Shown: positions 23,617 through 34,100 of the stretch, piece by piece | How the letters are laid out: every line of letters starts with the position of its first letter | Position numbering within the stretch: position 1 is the stretch's first letter | From: Candidatus Poribacteria bacterium | GTDB taxonomy: Bacteria > Poribacteria > WGA-4E > WGA-3G | Assembly (NCBI GenBank): GCA_026706025.1 | Contig: JAPOZO010000063.1 | Location: 336,898 to 400,897 of the forward strand | Length of the DNA stretch: 64,000 nucleotides | Direction: 5' to 3' | The notes under the pieces: model-generated | Seen by the model: only the letters and a program-made list of their open reading frames with translations | Database searches by the model: none | Told to the model about the DNA's origin: nothing | Translations under genes and position numbers: made by a program

Positions 23617-24798
23617 ATGGCAATATATGAAGGATTACCGCGAGTTGTGCCTGAAGATGTCGGCATGTCAACTTCGCGGTTGGGACGTATTACACCGGTC
23701 ATGCAAGGCTATGTTGATGCCGGAAAAATCCCCTGCGCATTAACAATGATCGCGCGTGAAGGCAAGCTCGTCCATTTTGAAAAATTCGGTATGCAGGATA
23801 TCGCCGCCAAACCGATACAATTTGACACCATCTTCCGCCTCTATTCAATGACAAAGCCGATTACCAGCATCGCTGTCATGATGCTCTACGAAGAAGGGCA
23901 TTTTCAACTCACCACGCCTGTCTCCGAATTTGTGCCACATTTCAAAGACATGAAGGTTTACACGGAAGATGGTAGTGCTATTGTTGATGCCGAACGTGAG
24001 GTGACAATAAAACATTTACTCACGCATACCGCTGGACTTATCTATGAAAGCGATAGGGAGGATCACCCGATTGATCAGCAATATGAAGATGCCGATCTCT
24101 ACGGCGGCGACCTCGCGAACATGATACAAAAACTCGGAGATATTCCGCTCATTCACCAGCCAGGTGACGCATGGAAGTACGGGATGTCTACCGATGTACT
24201 CGGCTACCTCGTACAAATCGTATCGGGTATGCCGTTTGAGACGTTCTTGAAAACTCGTATTTTTAATCCATTAGGTATGAACGACACCGGTTTTTCAGTG
24301 AAGGTTGAAAATGCTGACCGATATTCAAAGGTATATGAATTCGGGGAAGACGGTGAACTTCAGGCAATTGAGAAAGTCCATGCTGCAACTGGACCCCTGA
24401 GTTTTTTCCATTCTGGTGGTGGAGGCTTGCAATCGACCGCCGCGGATTATCTCCGTTTCTGCCAAATGGTGCTCAACAATGGTGAACTTGATGGTGTACG
24501 CCTGCTCGGAAGGAAAACTGCTGAACTCGTCACGATGAGCCACGTTCCACCCGATTGGTTAGCACCTAAGAGAACCGGTACCGGTTTCGGACTTGGGTTC
24601 GCCGTTGTCACCGATGTCGCTGATACGCACACGGTCGGCTCTTTAGGCACTTGCGGTTGGGGCGGCATGGCAAGTACCACATTTTGGATTGATCCTGTGG
24701 AAGACTTAATCGGTGTTTTCATGACACAATTGGTCGGTGCCGATTCGCCATTCCAGGCACAGTTCCGGGTCTTAACCTATCAGGCACTCACGGAGTGA
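23617..24798 (+). CDS. Serine hydrolase, paralogue 4 (no signal peptide)
   Basis: The 393-residue protein has the same catalytic layout, with Ser77-x-x-Lys80 in YSMTKPITSIAVMMLYEEG, YGMSTDVLGYL and GWGGMASTTFW. Unlike paralogues 1-3 it starts directly with MAIYEGLPRVVPEDVGMSTS and has no signal peptide, so it is probably cytoplasmic. The ATG at 23617 follows AGGAGATATTG. Paralogues 4 and 5 form a distinct subgroup. Confidence 0.9.
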   Translation: MAIYEGLPRVVPEDVGMSTSRLGRITPVMQGYVDAGKIPCALTMIAREGKLVHFEKFGMQDIAAKPIQFDTIFRLYSMTKPITSIAVMMLYEEGHFQLTTPVSEFVPHFKDMKVYTEDGSAIVDAEREVTIKHLLTHTAGLIYESDREDHPIDQQYEDADLYGGDLANMIQKLGDIPLIHQPGDAWKYGMSTDVLGYLVQIVSGMPFETFLKTRIFNPLGMNDTGFSVKVENADRYSKVYEFGEDGELQAIEKVHAATGPLSFFHSGGGGLQSTAADYLRFCQMVLNNGELDGVRLLGRKTAELVTMSHVPPDWLAPKRTGTGFGLGFAVVTDVADTHTVGSLGTCGWGGMASTTFWIDPVEDLIGVFMTQLVGADSPFQAQFRVLTYQALTE

Positions 24799-24799
24799 G

Positions 24800-25010
24800 G
24801 AAGTTAACAGTTGTCAGTACGATTTTTTCTACGAAAAAATCTTTCAGTACTCGGTTAGGAGATTTTGGAACTATCGAAAACCTCTTATAACTGATAACTG
24901 ATAACTATTCTTGCGGTTACCTTTCATATTCCGACCACAAGAGACCTCTTTAACTGATAACTCTCACTGCGAGGCAAACCGATAACTGACAACTATCTCA
25001 TAGGAGTTTT
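24800..25010. repeat. Heptad repeat element, double
   Basis: TTAACAGTTGTCAG leads into a hairpin (CGATTTTTTC/GAAAAAATC), then AACTGATAACTGATAACT. After CTCACTGCGAGGCAAACC, a second right arm (GATAACTGACAACTATC) ends beside the TAGGAG ribosome site of paralogue 5. Confidence 0.75.
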
Positions 25011-25012
25011 TA

Positions 25013-26191
25013 ATGACCTTATATGAAGGATTACCGCGGGCTGTTCCTGAAGATGTAGGTATGTCAACCTCGCGATTAGAACGCATCGCTCCGGTCATGC
25101 AACACTATGTTGACGACGGTAAAATCCCCTGCGCTTTAACGATGATCGCGCGTGAAGGCAGACTCGTCCATTTTGAAAAATTCGGCACGCAAGATGTCGC
25201 TACTGCGAAACCCGTGGAATTTGATACCATCTTCCGCATCTACTCGATGACGAAACCGATTACCAGCATCGCCGTCATGATGCTCTACGAGGAGGGGCAT
25301 TTCCAGCTCGGCACACCCGTCTCTGAATTGATTCCCGCTTTCAAGGATATGCAGGTTTACACTGAAGGTGGCGAGGCGATTGTTGATGCTGAGCGAGAGA
25401 TGACCATAAAACATCTGCTCACACATACCGCTGGAATTATCTACGGTGGCGATTGGGAGCATCCGATTAATGAGCGGTATAGAGCAGCGAATTTCTACGG
25501 CGGCGACCTCGCAAATATGGCGCAAGAACTCGGAAATATCCCGCTCCTTCACCACCCGGGTGATGGATGGAACTACGGGATGTCTACCGACGTACTTGGC
25601 TATCTCGTGGAGGTGGTATCAGGAATGCCGTTTGAGGAATTTTTGAAAACCCGAATCTTAAATCCATTAGGTATGCATGATACCGCTTTCTCAGTGCCGG
25701 ACGAAAAGGCTGATAGATATGCGACATTATATGAACCCACAGAAGACGGTGGTATTCAAGTAATTGAGAATGCACCTGTTTCGAGCGGACCCTTGAGTTT
25801 CTTCCATTCTGGTGGCGCAGGTTTACAATCGACCGCCGCGGATTATCTCCGCTTCTGTCAAATGTTGCTTAACGATGGTGAACTCGATGGCGTGCGATTG
25901 CTCGGAAGCAAAACCGTTGCGCTCATCCGAATGAATCATATCTCTGACGATTGGCAACCCCTTGAGAGAACCGGATGCGGCTTCGGACTCGGATTTGCCG
26001 TTGTCACCAACGTCGCCGATACCAATAGCCTTGGTTCTGAAGGCACTTACAGTTGGGGCGGTCTGGCGAGTACGACATTTTGGATTGACCCTGTGGAGGA
26101 CCTCATCGGCATTCTGATGACACAACTGATCGGTGATTCGCCATTCCACGCCCAATTCCGGGTCCTCACCTATCAGGCAATTACGGATTAG
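25013..26191 (+). CDS. Serine hydrolase, paralogue 5 (no signal peptide)
   Basis: The 392-residue protein is closest to paralogue 4: MTLYEGLPRAVPEDVGMSTS, Ser78-x-x-Lys81 (SMTK), YGMSTDVLGYL and SWGGLASTTFW. It has no export signal. The ATG at 25013 follows TAGGAGTTTTTA. Pairing of secreted and cytoplasmic versions in one array suggests successive duplications with change of location; whether they share a substrate cannot be told from sequence. Confidence 0.9.
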   Translation: MTLYEGLPRAVPEDVGMSTSRLERIAPVMQHYVDDGKIPCALTMIAREGRLVHFEKFGTQDVATAKPVEFDTIFRIYSMTKPITSIAVMMLYEEGHFQLGTPVSELIPAFKDMQVYTEGGEAIVDAEREMTIKHLLTHTAGIIYGGDWEHPINERYRAANFYGGDLANMAQELGNIPLLHHPGDGWNYGMSTDVLGYLVEVVSGMPFEEFLKTRILNPLGMHDTAFSVPDEKADRYATLYEPTEDGGIQVIENAPVSSGPLSFFHSGGAGLQSTAADYLRFCQMLLNDGELDGVRLLGSKTVALIRMNHISDDWQPLERTGCGFGLGFAVVTNVADTNSLGSEGTYSWGGLASTTFWIDPVEDLIGILMTQLIGDSPFHAQFRVLTYQAITD

Positions 26192-26494
26192 ATCACGCGC
26201 TGCGTTAGAGGCAGAGCTATTCAGTTTTCGGTTTTTTGGTTTCCCAATTTTAGACCCCAGGACCGGTAGGTTCGGTTTGAAACCGAACCGGATTTACACA
26301 AAAACCTTGAAGTCTTCAAAAACTTCTTCAGTCGCGTAGCGACGGCATGTTTATAGAAACGCGTGTCCTCCTATCTTCAGCCCTGTAAGGGCGGTATGTT
26401 TATCTGAGGCATTGATTGGGCCCATTGTAAATGCAGTGATTTATGAACCACCTTCAATTAAATTGACGGAACCAAAGGTTTAGGAGAAAAAACT
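26192..26494. repeat. Gene-free stretch with palindromes
   Basis: It contains GGTTCGGTTTGAAACCGAACC (about 26269-26289) and GTAGCGACGGCAT / GTAAGGGCGGTAT modules (26336-26400), related to modules near 48150-48215. The last 40 bases include the TTAGGAG ribosome site of the ThuA gene. Confidence 0.55.
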
Positions 26495-27109
26495 ATGAAA
26501 ATCGCAGTTGTAACCGGCGAACACGGATTTCAAGAAAAACAGTTTGACGCAGTTTTTGAAAGTATGGAAGGTATCCAATTCGTCCGGGAAGACCTGGATA
26601 TTTTTGTAGACGACCCTAACCAGAAAGACTACGACACTGTCGTCTTTTACAACTTCCACCGTCCATATCCGACAGAAGCACAAGCACAGGCTATTCTCGG
26701 TTTGGCGGAACGTGGACAGGGCATAGTAATTCTGCATCACGCCATCTTGGCGTTCCCAGAATGGGATGTCTACTCCGAAATGTGTGGGATTGGCGATCGC
26801 GGCGAATTCGGATACTATCCACGGCAAACGCTAAACGTGCAAATCGCTGATGCGACGCATCCTATTACCGACGGTCTGACCGAATGGGAGATGGGTGACG
26901 AAACCTATACCATGAAATCTGCTGGCGATGATAGTTCAATCCTGCTAACAGTCGATCATCCGAACAGTATGGATGTCCTCGGTTGGGCGCGTGAATATGG
27001 AAAATCCCGTATCTTCTGCTTCCAGAGTGGGCACGATGATGTAACTTTTTCTACTCCAAACTTCCGGGAGGTCCTACGACGCGGCATTCATTGGTGTGCC
27101 AAAGCGTAG
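26495..27109 (+). CDS. ThuA-like protein (trehalose-utilisation family)
   Basis: The 204-residue protein has the ThuA class I glutamine-amidotransferase-like fold. KIAVVTGEHGFQEKQFDAVFE opens it, YDTVVFYN follows, GLAERGQGIVILHHAI is the typical central strand-turn, and HPITDGLTEW and FCFQSGHDDVTF mark the end. The amidotransferase Cys is not apparent, as in other ThuA proteins. The family occurs with sugar oxidoreductases and transporters. It has no signal peptide and overlaps the upstream part of the epimerase gene region. Confidence 0.88.
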   Translation: MKIAVVTGEHGFQEKQFDAVFESMEGIQFVREDLDIFVDDPNQKDYDTVVFYNFHRPYPTEAQAQAILGLAERGQGIVILHHAILAFPEWDVYSEMCGIGDRGEFGYYPRQTLNVQIADATHPITDGLTEWEMGDETYTMKSAGDDSSILLTVDHPNSMDVLGWAREYGKSRIFCFQSGHDDVTFSTPNFREVLRRGIHWCAKA

Positions 27110-27122
27110 CGTAGGCGAAAAA

Positions 27123-28241
27123 ATGATTCGTCTTTTCTTCTACCATCAATTCAAAGGACTTTGGAAGCACGCCCGCCGCATTGGCGCGTGTTATGTTCTG
27201 TTGTTATGTTTAACGATGCTCGTAAATGCAGATAAAGGGGAAACGATGGCGCATACATCATACACAGTCGCAGCAAAGACGGTTGAAGGTTTTCAAGTTT
27301 ACTATATACAGCAAGATAACAAAGCAGTTGCTCAGATCGTGCCCGCACTCGGAAATAACTGCTGCGCTTTCAAGGTCGCAGACGGAGAGACTTGGTTGAA
27401 TTTGATAGACGCACCGCCGGATCTTGCCACACTGGAAGAACGCCCGACTGCTTATGGCAATCCAATCCTCTTCCCGTTCCCGAACCGAATCCGAAATGGC
27501 ACATGGCAGTTTGAGGGTGAGACCTATCAGTTTGACAAATCACCCGAATCCCCAACGACAATCCACGGTTTGCTATTGAATCAGCCGTATCAGGTCGAGA
27601 GCCATACCGCTGATGAAAACGGGGCAACACTGGTATGTTCGCTTAATTCTCAAGATTTTCCCGAAGTCGTCCGCCAATATCCGTTCCCTTTCAAAATTGA
27701 GATTACCTATACCCTTAAAGATACTGTGCTAACGATGGAGACTTCCATCAAAAATATCGGCGATCGGAATATGCCGATGGGGTTCGGTATCCACCCATAT
27801 TTCAGCGTAGACCTCGGCACCGAAGCGGATGCGTCCCAAGCAGTGATTACCGTCCCCGCCGCCGAGTATTGGGAACTTGATGAAGTCCTCGTGCCAACCG
27901 GGAGACGGCACACTGTTAGCGGCACACTTGATCTACAAAATGGACAACCGTTTTCACGACTGAAACTCGATCATGTCTTTACAGACGTTCAATTCGTTGA
28001 TGGTGTAAGTCGCTGCCTCATCGGGAATAAAGATACAGGATACGGTATGGTAATGGAATCCGACGCGCAGTTCAGAGAATTGGTTGTCTATACGCCTCCT
28101 AACAGAAATGCTATCTGTTTTGAGCCTTACACCTGCCCAACGGATGCTATCAACCTTGAAGCGCGCGGAATTCCCGCAGGCGTAATTGTACTGGCACCTG
28201 ATGAAACCTTTTCCGGAACCGTCCGCTTTCTGTTACAGTAG
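27123..28241 (+). CDS. Aldose 1-epimerase (galactose mutarotase-like)
   Basis: The 372-residue protein has the aldose epimerase beta-sandwich: NPILFPFPNRIRNGTWQFEG, TIHGLLLNQPYQV with the conserved His, GFGIHPYFSVD with the second catalytic His, and the C-terminal VYTPPNRNAICFEPYTCPTDAINL with the catalytic Glu. It interconverts alpha and beta anomers of sugars. From 27123 it has a basic, then hydrophobic N-terminus that could be a signal peptide (FYHQFKGLWKHARRIGACYV). A second ATG at 27246 has a better ribosome site (AAAGGGGAAACG) and would give a cytoplasmic form. Confidence 0.88.
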   Translation: MIRLFFYHQFKGLWKHARRIGACYVLLLCLTMLVNADKGETMAHTSYTVAAKTVEGFQVYYIQQDNKAVAQIVPALGNNCCAFKVADGETWLNLIDAPPDLATLEERPTAYGNPILFPFPNRIRNGTWQFEGETYQFDKSPESPTTIHGLLLNQPYQVESHTADENGATLVCSLNSQDFPEVVRQYPFPFKIEITYTLKDTVLTMETSIKNIGDRNMPMGFGIHPYFSVDLGTEADASQAVITVPAAEYWELDEVLVPTGRRHTVSGTLDLQNGQPFSRLKLDHVFTDVQFVDGVSRCLIGNKDTGYGMVMESDAQFRELVVYTPPNRNAICFEPYTCPTDAINLEARGIPAGVIVLAPDETFSGTVRFLLQ

Positions 28242-28300
28242 TAGGCACGCTCCGTGTGCCGTTCACCTGAAAACGCAACCTTACTTATGGGGGACACCGC

Positions 28301-29206
28301 TTGATTCGTGCCTTATTCCTGCTTCCATTTTTTCTCCTAATTGCGCAGCCGTGTATAGCAATCCGCGAAGGCACAGCGACTGCTGACATCTTTATCAGAC
28401 ACTACGCGCGGTCTCGGGACTTCGGGAAACTTGCGCTCTGGCACGAAGCCGCCGCAGAATGCCTTAAACGCATTTCTGTCCCCATGAACGAGGTCGCGCA
28501 CAACTACTACATCCAGCGCGGATACAAACAGTGGATGGCACGTGCAAAAAAAGAGGCGCGAGAGATTCAGGAGCAGTATAAATACCACCGCAAGCAGGCG
28601 AAAATTGCTTGGCAGAAATCGGAAACTCCCAAACCCGCTCTGGCTGCCGAGCGTGAAAATATCGCAAAATTTATCGCAACATGGCTCCCTCGCTATCCCG
28701 ATCGGTTTTACGAGTTCGGCATCTATCCGACATTTTTCAGGAAACAACGGGAAATAGCAGAACAGAAAGGCGATTATGTAAAGGCTCTCCTGCTTGAAGC
28801 CGATGCAGCAGAGATGTGCGCAACGCAATACGAAAAGATTCCGATCGCCTATGGTCTCAAGGATTATCAAAAACACCGAGATGTCTATCGCCAACATGCA
28901 TCACTGCTCCAGAACCTTGCACAGCAGCACCTAAAAACTTTGCCTGCAGAAATAGATAAAGGGAAACAAATACCAGATGTGTTGGAGACCTGCGTGTCGC
29001 CTTCTCGCCGAAAAGCAGACACAGTCCTTCACATCGCAAAATTGGATACACGTGTGAAAACCGCTTTAGGGACTCAAAGAGGGGTTCACGCATATCCACT
29101 GTTTCAAGGGTTCGTGTGGATAGTCACTTTCTTCAGTCACAGCCAAGGAAATATCGCTGTTGCAATTATTGACGAAAAAACTATGAAGGTGTTGGATGTG
29201 TTTTAA
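28301..29206 (+). CDS. Secreted hypothetical protein
   Basis: The 301-residue protein has a signal peptide (MIRALFLLPFFLLIAQPCIA). The body is mostly alpha-helical and charged (for example ARAKKEAREIQEQYKYHRKQ) with TPR-like alternation, ending in a small beta-rich domain (NIAVAIIDEKTMKVLDVF). I do not recognise the family. The start is TTG at 28301, without a strong ribosome site. It is the last gene before a 400-base gap. Confidence 0.65.
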   Translation: MIRALFLLPFFLLIAQPCIAIREGTATADIFIRHYARSRDFGKLALWHEAAAECLKRISVPMNEVAHNYYIQRGYKQWMARAKKEAREIQEQYKYHRKQAKIAWQKSETPKPALAAERENIAKFIATWLPRYPDRFYEFGIYPTFFRKQREIAEQKGDYVKALLLEADAAEMCATQYEKIPIAYGLKDYQKHRDVYRQHASLLQNLAQQHLKTLPAEIDKGKQIPDVLETCVSPSRRKADTVLHIAKLDTRVKTALGTQRGVHAYPLFQGFVWIVTFFSHSQGNIAVAIIDEKTMKVLDVF

Positions 29207-29608
29207 CGTGTGTTCAGACTGGCGCGATTTCAAACCGAGCCTATCACTGTCCTTAATCTCTCCATTTTTTTCTTGACAATGGCTGCTAACTATGAAATAA
29301 TAAAGTCGTTAAGTTTTTCACACCGAAAAGTCAAATTGGAATGTTTAGCACCAAAGCGATTTTTGAGTATTATAGTATGATCTGAAAATATGTTGACATT
29401 TCAGTGAACAGCAATTCTGTAAATGTGCTTTTTCGCTGACGGAGTTTGTAACCCCAGCATTCTGTTTGCGTATAGGTAATTGTATTTTTTAGTATAAGAG
29501 CGGCTTAATATAAAAGCTCGTTTTTCTTACAATAGCGAATTTGATTGAAGCGGTGCTTTTCTTAAATGGCACTATCCCAGTTTTTATTTGAAAATAAAGG
29601 AGTTTAAC
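29207..29608. other. Intergenic region upstream of LivJ-like gene
   Basis: It is AT-rich, with one good promoter match (listed separately) and an AAAGGAGTTTAAC ribosome site at its end. No gene, tRNA or heptad repeat is seen. Confidence 0.5.
29273..29301 (+). promoter_or_regulatory. Candidate sigma70 promoter
   Basis: TTGACA (29273-29278) is followed after 17 bases by AATAAT (29296-29301). If used, it gives a leader of about 300 bases before the start at 29609. Confidence 0.5.
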
Positions 29609-30784
29609 ATGAACATAAGAAGAATCATAACATTCGCGTCTGTATTGGCGATTGTTGTTTTGGCTATCGGGCTTTCCAGTTGCGAAAGGGTGCCTTCAAT
29701 GATGCCGGATGCTGAAACGCCGCCGATGCCGGATGCTCCGATGCCAGATGAAGGGATTCCTATCGGTCTGGTTGTATCTCTGACAGGGAAGGATGCCGAA
29801 CCGTATGGGCTACCAATGAAACGCGGCTTTGAGTTGGCGCAAGAAGAGATTAACATGCTCAGTCCTATACCGCTCATGTTCATCCCCGCGGATGATCAGA
29901 GTTCCGAAGCGGGAGCGATTGAAGCCGTGCAGCAATTGGTGGATCAAGGCGTACCTGCAATCGTCGGAATCGCTATCTCAGATTACCTTGAAGATGCTTT
30001 TCCGATTGCGCAAGAGGCGGGAGTGGTCGCTTTTAGTTCCGTTTCGTCCGCAGCGGGTTTGAGCTCGATTGGGGATTATGTCTTCCGCACCGGTCTCGCT
30101 GTGGACATAATGAACCCCAGTGGTGTCATGGCAACCCACGGGAAACTCGGCTATACGAAGGCCGCATTAATATATGATGCCGCTGATACCTACTCCAAAA
30201 GCAGTAACGATGAGTTAAAGAAAGCACTTGAGGCAAGTGGTGTCGAGATCCTAATAGAGGAAACCTTCCAAACCGGCGACACCGATTTTTCTCCGCAATT
30301 GACCAATATCATGAACATGGCTCCTGAGGCACTCTTCGTCTCTGCGCTATCGGTAGAGATGACGCAGGTTATCATTCAAGCCGGAGATCTCGGTATTCCA
30401 GCCACTGTTCAACTGATTGTTCCCGATTTGACAGCAAAAGAAATTCAAGCAGCAGGCGATGCCGCTGAGGGTGCGATTGCTTTTACGGGATGGACAAGTC
30501 TGTCTAACATACCCGGAAACCAAGACTTCATCGAGAAGTATCGGGCGAAATACGAAATTGAACCCGAACCATGGGCAGCGCAGTCGTATGCAACCCTCCA
30601 TATTCTCGCTGCGGCGATTGCGAAGGCGCAACCGGCAGATGCCGCCGCAATCCGAGACGCACTCGCACAGACGATGGATTTCCCGACAATTTTAGGAAAT
30701 TTCTCGTTTGACTCCAATGGTGAAGCAGTGTATGACCCGATTGTCCTTATGGTCAAGGACGGCACACTTCAACTCTTTGAATAA
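29609..30784 (+). CDS. Branched-chain-amino-acid-type ABC transporter substrate-binding lipoprotein
   Basis: The 391-residue protein has a lipoprotein signal (lipobox LSSC, Cys25) and a Met/Pro/Asp spacer. A type I periplasmic binding fold of the LivJ/receptor-ligand family follows: IPIGLVVSLTGKDAEPYGLPMKRGFELAQEEIN, VPAIVGIAIS, AGVVAFSSVSSAAGLS, KAALIYDAADTYSKSS and PEALFVSA. It should capture an amino acid or similar small ligand in the periplasm. No permease or ATPase genes lie nearby. A strong AAAGGAG site precedes the ATG, and a clear terminator follows. Confidence 0.9.
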   Translation: MNIRRIITFASVLAIVVLAIGLSSCERVPSMMPDAETPPMPDAPMPDEGIPIGLVVSLTGKDAEPYGLPMKRGFELAQEEINMLSPIPLMFIPADDQSSEAGAIEAVQQLVDQGVPAIVGIAISDYLEDAFPIAQEAGVVAFSSVSSAAGLSSIGDYVFRTGLAVDIMNPSGVMATHGKLGYTKAALIYDAADTYSKSSNDELKKALEASGVEILIEETFQTGDTDFSPQLTNIMNMAPEALFVSALSVEMTQVIIQAGDLGIPATVQLIVPDLTAKEIQAAGDAAEGAIAFTGWTSLSNIPGNQDFIEKYRAKYEIEPEPWAAQSYATLHILAAAIAKAQPADAAAIRDALAQTMDFPTILGNFSFDSNGEAVYDPIVLMVKDGTLQLFE

Positions 30785-30807
30785 CCCACTATTGGATGAA
30801 TATAATC

Positions 30808-30857
30808 AGAGCCTTGTCATCAGCTATTCGCTGATGGCAAGGCTCTTGCTTTTATTT
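30808..30857 (+). terminator. Intrinsic terminator after LivJ-like gene
   Basis: AGAGCCTTGTCATCAGC and GCTGATGGCAAGGCTCT form a 17-bp stem with one G-T pair and a 5-base loop, followed by TGCTTTTATTT. Confidence 0.88.
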
Positions 30858-31179
30858 AGGCATTTCTATGAAACCAGAAAGCGTGTAGGTGGTTAATAAT
30901 TGATAGATGGTCTATTTCGCTTTTGCTACTTTTTTATTAATATGCTAAAATAATTCAACTTGCTAACGCCAATATATGCATTATTTTCATCCTTGCTACA
31001 AGACCCCGACTTTGGTCACGATAGATGATGAAAAAGACACATTATCCAGCAAATCCTAAAACCCTGACCCCGACAAGCGAAAGGTCAACAGTTGGTATCT
31101 GGCATGTGCATCTCACTTGGATACCACAAAACTCGCTTTCTGATAGCCGATTACTGACAGCCGACAGCCGATAGCCATT
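30858..31179. other. Intergenic region before subtilase gene
   Basis: No gene is seen. The last 45 bases (31136-31179) are heptads of the GATAGCC/GACAGCC type, the right arm of the dispersed repeat, ending directly at the ATG of the subtilase gene with no Shine-Dalgarno sequence. Confidence 0.6.
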
Positions 31180-34100
31180 ATGAAATGTTCTAACATTTTG
31201 CCAGTAGGCATCCTACTTCTAATTGTAATCTGCGCCGAATTCTCGCTGATTAAAGCAGAGAATTCACCTTTGGCGGATATTCATTCACATATCACCCCCG
31301 GTGAACTCCTAATCCGTTTGACACCAGGGGCAGCGGCAGATGTTGAGCAGTTGCACGCAAACGCTCCTATCTCTATCCTGCACGCAAAACACAATGTAGA
31401 ATCGCTGCACCCGCTGTTTCCATATCTCGCGCGTCCATCGCTCAATCCAAATCTAAAGCGCATCTACCTGTTACGGTTTTCTCCTGACGCCTCCCTTGAA
31501 GCACTCAAAGCAGCATACCAGCAGAACCCGCTCGTTGAGGCAGTCGAATATAACTATCTCCGTCCGACGCTCGCAGACCCAGCCATCCCGAATGACCCAA
31601 AATATCCTGAACAGTGGAGTTTGCCACTGATGAAATTACCACAGGCGTGGGCAGTCGAAAAAGGAGACCGGAGTGTCGTGATTGCTATCATCGATTCTGG
31701 CATTGATTATAAACACGACGATTTAGCACCCAAAGCGTGGATAAACCCTGACGAAATCCCAGAAAATGGACTCGACGACGATGGCAACGGCTACATTGAC
31801 GATGTCTATGGTTGGGATTTTACCGATGCACCCAATCTACAAGCCGAAGGCGATTACCTTGAAGGTGATAACGAACCTATTGATGAAAGCGGACACGGCA
31901 CGCATGTTGCAGGTATTGCGGGTGCCATGCCGAATAACGGGATCGGAATCGCTGGGGTCGCATGGGAGTGTCCACTCATGGCGATACGCGCAGGACTCTC
32001 ACTCGGTGGGAGCTCTCGCATGCAAGACGATGACTCCGCATCGGCGATCGTCTACGCCGCCGACAACGGCGCAAGCGTCATAAACATGAGTTGGGGTAGC
32101 GAGCGCCGTTCTTTTGTTATTCAGGATGCAATTGATTACGCTTATGCGCATGGGGCTGTTTTAGTTGCCGCTGCTGGAAATTCTCAGAAACCTGCTGCTA
32201 TCTTTCCCGCCGCCTACCGGAAAGTCATCGCTGTGGCATCTACTGAGCAGAATCAACAACGGTTCTACCAATCCAATTTCGGTGCTTCCATTGATATCGG
32301 TGCCCCTGGTAACGTAATTCTCAGCACACAGATTAATAACCAGTATCGACTCCTCACCGGTACCTCTATGGCATCCCCGCACGTCGCGGGTGTCGCGGCG
32401 CTACTATTCGCAAAACGACCCGCACTGACACATGAAGAGGTGCGGCACATACTGATTAACACCGCCGACCCCGTCCATCAAGAGGATAGTGATGAATTAG
32501 ATGAAAGATTCGTAGGGGCAGGCACTGTCAACGCTGAACGCGCACTCTTCGCAAGCGGCGCATTACAGGCACGCATCCTCATACCTGAAACCAATAGCGG
32601 CGGCGCGGATTCAATTACCTTTGTCGGTAACACTGGCGGCTATAAGTTTCAATCGTGGCAGCTGAGTTATGGCGAATCTACAGTTCCTACTGAATTTACG
32701 CCTTTCACGCAACCCGCAGCCACACAAAAAATCGGTGAAACGTTGGCTGTTTGGGATACCACAACCGTTCCAGAGGGTATCTACACTGCTCGGTTAACAG
32801 TAACCGCCACGGACGGACACCAAACACACGATCAGGTCGTCTTGAGCGTAGACCGAACACCTCCTCAAGTTATCTCTCTTACTGCAACAGAAACGCTTTA
32901 CGGTGAGCGAAGTCTTACTATTTTCACTTGGGCAACCGATGATGTTACCCAGAATACCCTCTATTACCGACGTAAGGGGAGCCTCGCACCCTTCGCACCT
33001 ATTGACACAACGGATCTCGGCGTAGAGCATTCCCTCTCTTTGGGTTTTGAGACTGGGGCTTATCAATTTTTTGTTGAATCAGAGAATACAACGCAGCTCA
33101 AAACAAGGGAAGACAACGGCGGCGCGTTTTATGCTATTGATGTCGTTGGCGGGCATATTTCTCCGAGCGGGTTTACTGAAAAACCCCTTGATATTCCGCC
33201 GCTTCATATTGCAAGTGTAACGACTGACTTTGACAGGGATGGTCAACCTGAAATCGTCGGAAGCCCGTTGTCATCTGATACGCTTGACACCGAGCTACAG
33301 GCTGCGATCGTTGCGATTTATGAACGCTTGCCAAGTGGTAGGTATGAACTTGCGCATACCGTTGAGAACGTTGAGAATCTCTCTAATCTTGAAGAGTTCA
33401 TTACATGGGCAGTAGATGATACTGACGGGGACGGTTTACTCGAAATACTTGCAACGGATGATGAGCGAACTTTTCTCATGGAGAGTAGCACGCCTCGAGG
33501 CTATCCGCATCAAGTTATCTGGGAGACACCTTTCCTCTCTGGCGGTACCATCGCCGACGTTGATCGCGATGGTCAGAAAGAGATTATCGGCGCAGATAAT
33601 AATAATGATCGACTCCTCGTTTTTGAATACGATAGTCTCACGAACACCCATATCGAAAAAGCAGCTTTGGTAAACGAAACCCCTGGTTCTAATGTATTTG
33701 CGCAGCGTTTTGCTATTGACGATTTTGATGGTGATGGGCGCACGGAATTGGTCGCAGGCGATGGTGAAGGTGAACTTTTTATTTATGAGTCTGTTTCTAC
33801 CAACAATACCTTCCGTCTTGAGTGGCAGACGCAACTACCACTGAAAAATATTACCCAATTCACTTCAGGTGATCTGACGGGAGATGGTAGCCCGGAGTTT
33901 GTCGTCGGTGGCTTGCTCTCGCTACCCGATAACCCCTCAGGACCGCTGCTCTGGAAGTTTTTCGTCTTTACGCATACACCGCGCGGCTACGCACTACTGA
34001 CGGAAGGGGAACGCGAGGCAACGCTCGCAATCGCCCCGCACCGCCGAAACGCTAACAGTCTTGCTATCGCGGATTTAGATCGTGATGGTGCTAATAATTT

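Noticed and set aside
19585..26191. Serine hydrolase array as antibiotic resistance beta-lactamases
   Set aside because: The class-C-like fold is shared by esterases and peptidases. The WGG and Tyr-x-Ser motifs and the lack of a resistance context do not support a resistance claim.
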